Assembly (NCBI GenBank): GCA_964620345.1 | Contig: CAZUHK010000071.1 | Location: forward strand, 1-14,126 | DNA from: CAZUHK01 sp964620345 | GTDB lineage: Bacteria > Planctomycetota > Phycisphaerae > Phycisphaerales > Zrk34 | DNA: 14,126 nt | Reading direction: 5' to 3' | Shown here: positions 1 to 6,113 of the stretch, piece by piece | How the letters are laid out: every line of letters starts with the position of its first letter | Position numbering within the stretch: position 1 is the stretch's first letter | Made by a program: the position numbers and the translations under genes | The notes under the pieces: model-generated | The model's database searches: none | The model's input: the letters and a program-made list of their open reading frames with translations, nothing else | What the model was told of the DNA's origin: nothing

Positions 1-1
1 C

Positions 2-730
2 GGCCTGTTTGCCTGCGCCGTCGCCTCGGCACGCGGCGCGGAGGCGGGCGGAGCGTTCGACCTGGCCACCGCGAACATCGCCGCCGCCGCGGGCCTTTCG
101 CTCGGCGAATACACCGCGCTGCACATGGCGGGCGTGATGAGCTTCGAGGACGGCCTGACGCTCGTGCGCCGCCGCGGCGAGCTGATGCAGGAAGCGGCCG
201 AGGCATCCGACGGCTCAATGGTCGCACTGATCGGCGCCGGCGAACCGCAGGCGACCGAGTTGTGCGACCGCGCCCGCGAGAACGATGTGCTCACCTGCGC
301 GAACTTCAACTGCCCGGGGCAGATCGTGATCAGCGGTTCGACCGCCGCGTGCGAGCGGGCCGTCGCGGTCGCCGCTGAGATGGAGCTGCGCGCCGCACCG
401 CTGACGGTCGCCGGCGCGTTTCATTCGCCGCTGATGCGGCCCGCGGCCGACCGCATGGCCGATGAACTGGCCAAGGTCGATTTCGAACCGCCGGCGTTCT
501 GCGTGCTCAGCAACGTCACCGGCCAGCCGCACGGCAGCGACGTCGAGCGGATCAGGCAGTTGCTGGTCCGCCAGATCGTCGAGCCGGTGCGCTTCGAGCA
601 GAATCTGCAATGGCTGGTCGCCAACGCCGCGGGCCGCTTCATCGAGCTGGCGCCCGGCAAGGTGCTCAGCGGCTTGATGCGCCGGACCGATCGGAAGACG
701 AGGGTGGAGAACTTCGCCGAGTCGGCGTGA
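2..730 (+). CDS. fabD: Malonyl-CoA:ACP transacylase (FabD), 5'-truncated by the window edge
   Basis: FabD moves the malonyl group from CoA to acyl carrier protein in the cytoplasm, supplying the extender unit for type II fatty-acid synthesis. The reading frame is open from base 2 with no start, so the first part of the protein lies outside the window; about 242 residues are present. The nucleophile motif reads GLSLGEY, with the serine codon at 98-100. The catalytic histidine lies in AFHSPLM (codon 422-424). Other family landmarks are PGQIVISG, SNVTG and, near the C terminus, APGKVLSGLMRR. The usual GHSxGE histidine is replaced by leucine. An ATG at 125 lies downstream of the active-site serine and cannot be the true start. 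fabG follows after 20 bp, so the two are probably cotranscribed. Family assignment is firm. Confidence 0.95.
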   Translation, partial: GLFACAVASARGAEAGGAFDLATANIAAAAGLSLGEYTALHMAGVMSFEDGLTLVRRRGELMQEAAEASDGSMVALIGAGEPQATELCDRARENDVLTCANFNCPGQIVISGSTAACERAVAVAAEMELRAAPLTVAGAFHSPLMRPAADRMADELAKVDFEPPAFCVLSNVTGQPHGSDVERIRQLLVRQIVEPVRFEQNLQWLVANAAGRFIELAPGKVLSGLMRRTDRKTRVENFAESA

Positions 731-750
731 GACGAACGAAACGCGAAAGT

Positions 751-1506
751 ATGCACATGGCAGAAAAGATCGAACAACGTGTCGCGATCGTGACCGGCGC
801 CAGCCGCGGCATCGGTCAGGCGATCGCCCAGGCGCTCGCGGCCGACGGCCGGCTGGTCGTGCTGGTCGCGCGCAATCGGGAAAAGCTCGACGCGGTCAGA
901 CAACAGATCGAAACCGATGGCGGCGCGGCTGCGGTCAGAACCTGCGACATCGCCGACGGCGACGCGGTCACCGCACTGATCGAGAGTGTTGTCGACGAAT
1001 TCGGCCGGCTGGACATCCTGGTGAACAACGCGGGCATCACGCGCGACACGCTGTTGCTGCGGATGAGCGATCAGCAATGGGACGAGGTGATCGCCACGAA
1101 CCTTCGCTCGGCGTTCATCGCCTGCCGCGCCGCGGCCAAGCCCATGATGCGCGGCAAGTGGGGGCGGATCGTCAACATCGCCAGCGTGTCGGGCCTGGTG
1201 GGCAACGCCGGTCAGGCCAACTACGCCGCGAGCAAGGCGGGCCTGCTGGGCCTGACCAAGTCGATCGCCAAGGAGCTGGCCGGCAAGCACATCACCGCGA
1301 ACGTGGTGGCGCCGGGCTTCGTCGAGACGGACATGACCGACGTGCTGCCCGAGGCGGTGAAGGAAGGGGCGCTGGCGTTCATTCCGCACAAGCGGATGGG
1401 CCGGCCCGAGGAGATCGCCGCGGCGGTGGCGTACCTGGCCGGTGAAGACGCCGGTTACACCACCGGGCAGGTGCTGGCCATCGACGGCGGGATGACGATG
1501 GTGTAG
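751..1506 (+). CDS. fabG: 3-oxoacyl-ACP reductase (FabG), SDR family
   Basis: FabG performs the NADPH-dependent reduction of beta-ketoacyl-ACP, the first reduction of each elongation cycle. The 251-aa product has the normal family length. Visible motifs are the cofactor-binding TGASRGIG (residues 15-22), NNAG (92-95), Asn117, the catalytic Ser145 in IASVSG, and Tyr158-x3-Lys162 in YAASK. Together these form the complete Asn-Ser-Tyr-Lys tetrad. PGFVETDMT and a C-terminal IDGGMTMV also fit FabG. The frame stays open upstream into fabD, but the domain begins just after ATG 751; ATG 757 is an equally possible start. Neither is preceded by a good Shine-Dalgarno site, so translation may be coupled to fabD, which ends 20 bp upstream. 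Position between fabD and acpP makes FabG far more likely than another short-chain dehydrogenase. Confidence 0.96.
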   Translation: MHMAEKIEQRVAIVTGASRGIGQAIAQALAADGRLVVLVARNREKLDAVRQQIETDGGAAAVRTCDIADGDAVTALIESVVDEFGRLDILVNNAGITRDTLLLRMSDQQWDEVIATNLRSAFIACRAAAKPMMRGKWGRIVNIASVSGLVGNAGQANYAASKAGLLGLTKSIAKELAGKHITANVVAPGFVETDMTDVLPEAVKEGALAFIPHKRMGRPEEIAAAVAYLAGEDAGYTTGQVLAIDGGMTMV

Positions 1507-1542
1507 CGTACGCAAAACCCCGGCTCAGGCGGCCGCGATCAC

Positions 1543-1571
1543 TTGTGACCGCCTGCCGGTGTCGATATATT
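1543..1571 (+). promoter_or_regulatory. Candidate sigma70-type promoter for acpP
   Basis: In the 131-bp gap between fabG and acpP there is TTGTGA (1543-1548), a 17-bp spacer and TATATT (1566-1571). These match the consensus hexamers at 4 of 6 and 5 of 6 positions with ideal spacing. Transcription would start near 1578 and leave a leader of about 60 nt. An internal promoter would let acyl carrier protein, which is needed in large amounts, be made in excess of the enzymes. The motif is seen directly; promoter activity is inferred. Confidence 0.5.
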
Positions 1572-1637
1572 GCCTCAACCTCACGGGCGAGGCGGATGTT
1601 AGAACACAAGACCGCATCCGACCCAAGGAGATCGTTC

Positions 1638-1895
1638 ATGGAATCGAGCGAAGTCGAACAGAAAGTCATTGACATCGTCGCCGAGCAGATGGGCGTGGAT
1701 AAGGGCGAGATCAACCGCGATACGCACTTCATCAACGACCTCAACGCCGACAGTCTGGACACCGTCGAACTCGTCATGGAGTTTGAGGACGAGTTTGAGA
1801 CCTCGATTCCCGATGAGGAAGCCGAGAAGATTCAGACCGTCGGTCAGGCGATCGATTACATCAATCAGCACATCGAGAAGTCCGGCGGCGAGTGA
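1638..1895 (+). CDS. acpP: Acyl carrier protein (AcpP)
   Basis: This small acidic protein carries growing acyl chains on a 4'-phosphopantetheine arm and passes them among FabD, FabG, FabF and the other cycle enzymes. The product is 85 aa, the usual size. The prosthetic-group serine is Ser39 in NADSLDTVELVMEFE, the family signature. The remainder is the expected acidic helical bundle, with IPDEEAEKIQTVGQ before the last helix. The start at 1638 is set by a strong ribosome binding site, AAGGAG (1625-1630), seven bases upstream; the in-frame upstream extension has no protein-like character. A promoter candidate lies about 70 bp upstream. Downstream, 103 bp separate it from fabF. Identification is essentially certain. 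Confidence 0.98.
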   Translation: MESSEVEQKVIDIVAEQMGVDKGEINRDTHFINDLNADSLDTVELVMEFEDEFETSIPDEEAEKIQTVGQAIDYINQHIEKSGGE

Positions 1896-1932
1896 TTGCG
1901 CCGGCCGCTTCAATGCGCTGTCACCGCCCGGC

Positions 1933-1948
1933 GCCGTCGCGTGACGGC
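1933..1948 (+). other. Small hairpin between acpP and fabF
   Basis: GCCGTC (1933-1938) and GACGGC (1943-1948) form a 6-bp stem with a GCGT loop about 40 nt after the acpP stop. No T-tract follows, so it is not a classical terminator. It could stabilise the acpP message or partly attenuate transcription into fabF. In sequence this GC-rich, a stem of this size may also occur by chance. Confidence 0.25.
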
Positions 1949-1998
1949 CGCGGCGGTGTTCGCCTCGAGCCCGCAACTCCGCAGGACGTGGATCGCCC

Positions 1999-3237
1999 AT
2001 GATTGGTCGTCGCGTTGTCATCACCGGCCTGGGCTGGGCCACCAGTTTGGGCCGCAGCGTTCCCGACGTCTGGCAGAAACTGCTGGCCGGCGAGAGCGGC
2101 GTGCGCCGCATCGGCCGGTGGGATGCGACCGAGCACACCTCTCAGATCGCCGGTGAGATCACAGACTGGGATGGCTCGCCGCACCTGGACTTCCAGGCCT
2201 GCAAGCGGATGGATCGCTTCGCCCAGTTCGCCATGGCCGCGAGCATCGACGCCGTGGCCGACAGCGGCCTGGACACCGCCAACGAAGACCCGTGGCGGTG
2301 CGGCGTGATCATCGGCTCGGGGATCGGCGGCATGGAGGAGTTTGAGTCCGGCCATAAGAAGGTGATGGAGCGCGGGCCCAAGCGCGCCAGCCCGCTGATG
2401 ATTCCCAAGCTCATGATCAACGCCGGCTCGGCCAGCGTGTCGATCCACTACGGCTTTAAGGGCGTGAACTACGCGACGGTCACCGCGTGCGCCGCGGCCG
2501 GCCACGCCATCGCCGACGCGATGCGGGCCATCGCCCTGGGCGACGCCGACATGATCGTCACCGGCGGCTCGGAGGCGGCGGTCACGCCGCTGGGCGTGGG
2601 CTGCTTCATGGTCATGCGGGCGTTGTCGTCCCGCAACGACGAGCCGACCCGGGCCAGCCGGCCTTTCGACCGCGATCGCGATGGCTTCGTCATCGCCGAG
2701 GGCTGCGGTATCGTCGTGCTCGAAGAGTACGAGCGTGCCAGGGCGCGCGGCGCGACGATCTACGCCGAGGTGCTGGGCGCCGGGATGACCGGCGATGGCA
2801 GCCACCTCACCGCGCCCGACCCCGAGGGCCGCGGCGCCGCCGAGGCCATGCGCCGCGCCCTGGCCAGCGCCGAGCTCAATGCCGATCAGATCGACCACAT
2901 CAACCCCCACGCCACCAGCACCCACCGGGGCGACATGGCCGAGCACAATGCGGTCAAGAACGTGTTCGGCGATCACGCCAAGAACCTGGTTATCAGCGCC
3001 ACCAAGAGCATGACCGGCCACCTGCTGGGCGCCTCGGGCGGCATCGAGACCATCATGACCGCCCTGGCCCTTCAGAGCGGCGACTGCCCACCTACGATCA
3101 ACCTCGATCACCCCGACGAGGGCTGCGACCTGAACTACTGCGCCAACCAGGCCCAGCACCACGTCATGAAGTACGCGATGTGCAACAACTTCGGCTTCGG
3201 CGGTCACAACATCTCCCTGGTTCTTGGCAAAGTCTAA
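1999..3237 (+). CDS. fabF: Beta-ketoacyl-ACP synthase II (FabF)
   Basis: FabF condenses malonyl-ACP with acyl-ACP, releasing CO2 and lengthening the chain by two carbons. The 412-aa length matches the family. The catalytic triad is complete and at canonical spacing: Cys164 in TACAAAGHAI, His304 in HINPHATSTHRGD, and His341 in TKSMTGHLLGASG. Phe400 in the C-terminal NFGFGGHN is the expected gatekeeper position. The loop around His304 differs from the common NAHGTSTPxxD: Pro precedes the histidine, Ala follows it, and His replaces the usual Pro after TST. The start ATG begins directly at the IGRRVVITGLG strand. The only ribosome-site candidate, AGGA at 1983-1986, is 12 bases away and weak. It is the last gene of the fab run, followed by a strong hairpin. 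FabF rather than FabB is chosen from length and its place next to acpP. Confidence 0.96.
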   Translation: MIGRRVVITGLGWATSLGRSVPDVWQKLLAGESGVRRIGRWDATEHTSQIAGEITDWDGSPHLDFQACKRMDRFAQFAMAASIDAVADSGLDTANEDPWRCGVIIGSGIGGMEEFESGHKKVMERGPKRASPLMIPKLMINAGSASVSIHYGFKGVNYATVTACAAAGHAIADAMRAIALGDADMIVTGGSEAAVTPLGVGCFMVMRALSSRNDEPTRASRPFDRDRDGFVIAEGCGIVVLEEYERARARGATIYAEVLGAGMTGDGSHLTAPDPEGRGAAEAMRRALASAELNADQIDHINPHATSTHRGDMAEHNAVKNVFGDHAKNLVISATKSMTGHLLGASGGIETIMTALALQSGDCPPTINLDHPDEGCDLNYCANQAQHHVMKYAMCNNFGFGGHNISLVLGKV

Positions 3238-3249
3238 CGCGCCCCTAAA

Positions 3250-3273
3250 GCCCGGCGACCGCCGTCGCCGGGC
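3250..3273 (+). terminator. Perfect GC hairpin after fabF, possible terminator
   Basis: GCCCGGCGAC (3250-3259) and GTCGCCGGGC (3264-3273) form an uninterrupted 10-bp stem with a CGCC loop, 12 bp after the fabF stop. It is a very stable structure at the end of the fatty-acid cluster. No T-run follows, so it may mark a factor-dependent end or protect the 3' end of the message rather than act as a simple intrinsic terminator. Confidence 0.5.
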
Positions 3274-3332
3274 CTGCCTGCCCGCCCGCGCTCTTATCAA
3301 ACTTCACTCATCGTTTAGCCGATAACCTCGAT

Positions 3333-3671
3333 ATGCCCGACGCCAAGGACGTTCAATCCATCCTCAAGCTGCGCTTACCGGTCATCGTGCGTATCGGCGA
3401 CCGGCGGATGTCGCTGGGCGAGGTGATGGACCTGGCGCCGGGCGCGATGCTCGAACTGCCCCGGCCGGCCGACGAGCCGCTGGACCTGATGGTCAACAAC
3501 AAGCTCATCGGCCGCGGCAGCGCGGTGAAGGTCGGTGAGAACTTCGGGCTGAAGGTGCAGATGATCGGCGATGCCGCCGAACGCATCCGAGCGCTGGGGC
3601 CGCAAACCGACAAGTCCGCCCCCGCCGACGCGCCGACGGCCGACCATGCCGATCCGAACGACAACGCCTGA
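3333..3671 (+). CDS. fliN: FliN-type flagellar motor switch protein, single SpoA domain
   Basis: The 112-aa protein consists of one SpoA (FliM/FliN C-terminal) domain at about residues 10-77 and an Ala/Asp/Pro-rich tail from about 90. Landmarks are LPVIVRIGDRRMSLGEV, the acidic ADEPLDL (46-52), VNNKLIGRGSAVKV and GENFGLKV. These fit FliN, which forms the lower C-ring of the flagellar switch and binds phosphorylated CheY. Related single-domain proteins exist in type III secretion (HrcQb/SctQ family), and from sequence alone that cannot be excluded. No other flagellar or secretion gene is visible. The N-terminal FliM-binding extension of many FliN proteins is very short here. No ribosome binding site precedes ATG 3333. 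The stop lies 8 bp from the convergent priA stop. Domain call firm; flagellar role inferred. Confidence 0.85.
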   Translation: MPDAKDVQSILKLRLPVIVRIGDRRMSLGEVMDLAPGAMLELPRPADEPLDLMVNNKLIGRGSAVKVGENFGLKVQMIGDAAERIRALGPQTDKSAPADAPTADHADPNDNA

Positions 3672-3679
3672 GTCGCGTT

Positions 3680-6010
3680 TCACAACAACGAGATCGGATC
3701 CACGTCCACCGCCATGCGCGCGTCGCTGAGTAGTGCCCCGCGGTCGCGTGCGGCGGTCAGCAGCTTCTGAAGCCGGCCGGCCGACGACGCGGTGATCTCG
3801 ATCTGCACGCGGTGGTACCCGCCGATGCGGGCGATCGGCGGGGTCAGGGGCCCGAGCACCGCGGCGCCGAGGTCGGCCCGCTCATTGACCTCCAGCAGCA
3901 CCGTGTTGAGCCGATCCGCCGCGGCCAGGGCTTTGTCGATGTCCTGATCGCGGCAGACGACCCGCGCCATGCGCGTCATCGGCGGCAGGTGCGCGCGGGC
4001 GCGCTGGTCGAGCTCGGCCTCGGCGAAACCGGCGTAGTCGTGCGCCGCGGCGCGTTGGATCACCGTCGCCTCGGGCGTGAAGGTCTGCACGACCACGCGC
4101 CCGGCGTTCTCGCCGCGGCCGCTGCGGCCGGACACCTGCGCGATCAACTGAAACGTCCGCTCGGCCGCGCGGAAGTCCGGCAGGTGCAGCGCCGTGTCAG
4201 CGCTGACCACGCCGACCAGCCGCACATTCGGAAAGTCCAGGCCCTTGGCGATCATCTGCGTGCCGATCAGCAGGTCGATCTCTTGCCTGCGGAACGTCTC
4301 CAGGGCCTTGTGATAGTCCCGGCCGGTGCGCATCGCGTCCGAGTCCATGCGCAGCAGCTTTGCGCGGGGCAGCTTGCGCGCCAGCTCCTCCTCGACGCGC
4401 TGGGTGCCCACGCCGAACACGCTTACCTTCTTGCCGCATAGCGGGCACGAGCTGGGCAGCAGGTTTTCGTAGCCGCAGTAGTGGCATCGCATCACCCCGC
4501 CGGACTTGACGCGCGTGTCTTTGTGATAGACCAGGTTCACGTCGCAGTGCTCGCACGCCATGACCCAGCCGCAGCCCTGATCGGGGCAGGCGATATAGCT
4601 GGCGTAGCCGCGGCGGTTGAGCAGCAGCATCGCCTGGGCGCCGTGCTCGAAGGTCTGCCGCAGCGCCGCTTCGAGCCGCCGGCTGAGCAGGTGCATCGCC
4701 TGGTCGCCCACGTGCTGGCGCTGGCGGCGCTCCTCGAGCATGTCGACGACCTCGACGGTCGGCATTGTCCAGTCGCTCACCCGCCGCGGCAGTTCGAGCA
4801 GCCGGCTCGTGCCGCGTCGCGTCGCGTTGTAGTAGCTTTCCAGCGAGGGCGTGGCCGATCCCAGCACGACGGGGATGCCGTGCATCTGCGCCCGCTTGAT
4901 CGCCACGTCGCGCCCGTGATAGCGCGGGGCCTGGTCCTGCTTGTAGCTGCCATCGTGCTCTTCGTCGACGATGATCAGGCCCAGGTTGTCCGTCGGGGCG
5001 AACACCGCCGAGCGGGCGCCCACGACGACCTGCGCCCAGCCGTCACGGATCGCCAGCCACTGCTGGTGCCGCTGGGCCGCGGTCAGCCCCGAGTGCAGCA
5101 CGGCCACGCGATCGAACCGGCCGATGAACCGGCCGACGGTCTGCGGCGTCAGCGAGATTTCCGGCACCAGCACCACCGCGAGCTTACCCGCGGCGACGAC
5201 CGGCTCGATCGCCTTGATGTACACCTCGGTCTTCCCCGAGCCGGTCACCCCGTGCAGCAGGTTCACGCGGAAGCCGGCGTCGAGCGACGCGGTGATCTGT
5301 TCGACCACGCCGCGCTGGTCGTCGGTGAGCATCAGCTTGTGGGTGTGGGCCTGGTCGGAAATGTCGGCCGGTCGGGCGACGACATCGCTCTGCTCGACCT
5401 GCCGCAGCAGCCCCTTGGCGATGAGCTGCTTGACCGGCCAGACGCTGCGGATGGCGGCCACATCGGCGAGCGTGCGTGCATCCATCGGCAGTTTGCCCAA
5501 CGCCGCGAGCTCCAGCGCCTTGCCCAGCACCTCCTGCTGCTTGGGCGGCAGCTTGTGGTGCTTCACGATCGAAGGCAGCGCCTCGGCGGCGATCGCCTCG
5601 GTCATGTCGACCAGTTGCCGGCTCTTCATCCCCGTGCCGTGCTTCACCGCGGCCGGCAGCATCGTCGCCAGCACCATCCCCAGCGGGCAGCAGTAGTATT
5701 CGCTGATCCACCGCGCCAGCTCGATCAGCGAGTCCGGCAGGTTGACCGGCTCGCGCTCCAGCGCGGCGATGGGCTTGATCTTCGCCGGATCGAGTTCGGT
5801 CGAGTCGCTGAGCGACAGCACGTAGCCGCTGACCGTGCGATTGCCCCGGCCCAGCGGCACGACCACGCGGTCACCGACACGCAGTTCGTCCAACTCATCC
5901 GGCACCGCGTAGGTCAGCCCGTCGGGCCGCTCCAGCCCCTGCTCGGGCGCGACCTGCGCGAAGCGGCCGGACGTCGTGGTCGACTCATCGGACTGGAACA
6001 GATTCGCCAT
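3680..6010 (-). CDS. priA: Primosomal protein N', replication-restart DNA helicase (PriA)
   Basis: PriA recognises stalled or repaired replication forks and reloads the replisome by 3'-to-5' helicase action and primosome assembly. The 776-aa product is slightly longer than the E. coli protein. In order it shows the N-terminal 3'-end-binding domain (about 15-120, GDRVVVPLGRGNRTVSGYVL), a winged-helix region, Walker A GVTGSGKT (254-261, Lys260), DEEH (349-352), a two-zinc module with eight cysteines (475, 480, 486, 489, 509, 512, 522, 525), GTQMIAKG (583-590) and motif VI QVSGRSGRG (625-633). The first cysteine pair is spaced by four residues instead of two. The start at 6010 was chosen because the domain begins at once; the open frame continues upstream without protein-like sequence. 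No ribosome binding site is seen. A TATACT box six bases upstream would give a nearly leaderless message. Confidence 0.96.
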   Translation of the reverse strand: MANLFQSDESTTTSGRFAQVAPEQGLERPDGLTYAVPDELDELRVGDRVVVPLGRGNRTVSGYVLSLSDSTELDPAKIKPIAALEREPVNLPDSLIELARWISEYYCCPLGMVLATMLPAAVKHGTGMKSRQLVDMTEAIAAEALPSIVKHHKLPPKQQEVLGKALELAALGKLPMDARTLADVAAIRSVWPVKQLIAKGLLRQVEQSDVVARPADISDQAHTHKLMLTDDQRGVVEQITASLDAGFRVNLLHGVTGSGKTEVYIKAIEPVVAAGKLAVVLVPEISLTPQTVGRFIGRFDRVAVLHSGLTAAQRHQQWLAIRDGWAQVVVGARSAVFAPTDNLGLIIVDEEHDGSYKQDQAPRYHGRDVAIKRAQMHGIPVVLGSATPSLESYYNATRRGTSRLLELPRRVSDWTMPTVEVVDMLEERRQRQHVGDQAMHLLSRRLEAALRQTFEHGAQAMLLLNRRGYASYIACPDQGCGWVMACEHCDVNLVYHKDTRVKSGGVMRCHYCGYENLLPSSCPLCGKKVSVFGVGTQRVEEELARKLPRAKLLRMDSDAMRTGRDYHKALETFRRQEIDLLIGTQMIAKGLDFPNVRLVGVVSADTALHLPDFRAAERTFQLIAQVSGRSGRGENAGRVVVQTFTPEATVIQRAAAHDYAGFAEAELDQRARAHLPPMTRMARVVCRDQDIDKALAAADRLNTVLLEVNERADLGAAVLGPLTPPIARIGGYHRVQIEITASSAGRLQKLLTAARDRGALLSDARMAVDVDPISLL

Positions 6011-6016
6011 GGTGCG

Positions 6017-6022
6017 AGTATA
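6017..6022 (-). promoter_or_regulatory. Possible -10 element for priA
   Basis: On the minus strand TATACT (complement of 6017-6022) ends six bases before the priA ATG. No good -35 partner is visible at 16-18 bp. If used, transcription would begin at or next to the start codon, which fits the absence of a Shine-Dalgarno site. This is a weak, single-box prediction. Confidence 0.25.
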
Positions 6023-6050
6023 TCGCTTGGCAGTGGACCGGATTTGTTTC

Positions 6051-6077
6051 CCGCGAAGCGACACAATCGCTTCGCGG
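6051..6077. promoter_or_regulatory. Perfect 11-bp inverted repeat in the priA/pseudo-sulfatase divergent region
   Basis: CCGCGAAGCGA (6051-6061) and TCGCTTCGCGG (6067-6077) are exact reverse complements around the 5-bp spacer CACAA. The repeat sits between two divergent start codons, 40 bp from priA and 36 bp from the plus-strand gene. It could be an operator for a dimeric regulator acting on one or both promoters, or an RNA hairpin in the plus-strand leader. A T-rich stretch (TTGGTTTT) follows on the plus strand, so attenuation is also conceivable. The repeat is seen directly; its role is open. Confidence 0.5.
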
Positions 6078-6113
6078 TTGGTTTTGGGCCGAGTCATCGC
6101 CGATAGTGGTTCC

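Noticed and set aside
1921..3300. 459-codon minus-strand frame opposite fabF
   Set aside because: Antisense shadow of fabF, with repetitive Ala/Gly/Val/His composition and no family motif.
4481..6106. 541-codon open frame on the plus strand opposite priA
   Set aside because: Rich in Arg, His, Gln and Asp with no fold signature; it is the antisense shadow of priA.
5976..6113. Upstream extension of the pseudo-sulfatase to an ATG at 5976
   Set aside because: It would overlap the priA coding start, adds neither a signal peptide nor domain sequence, and crosses the inverted repeat. ATG 6114 lies directly before the first strand.
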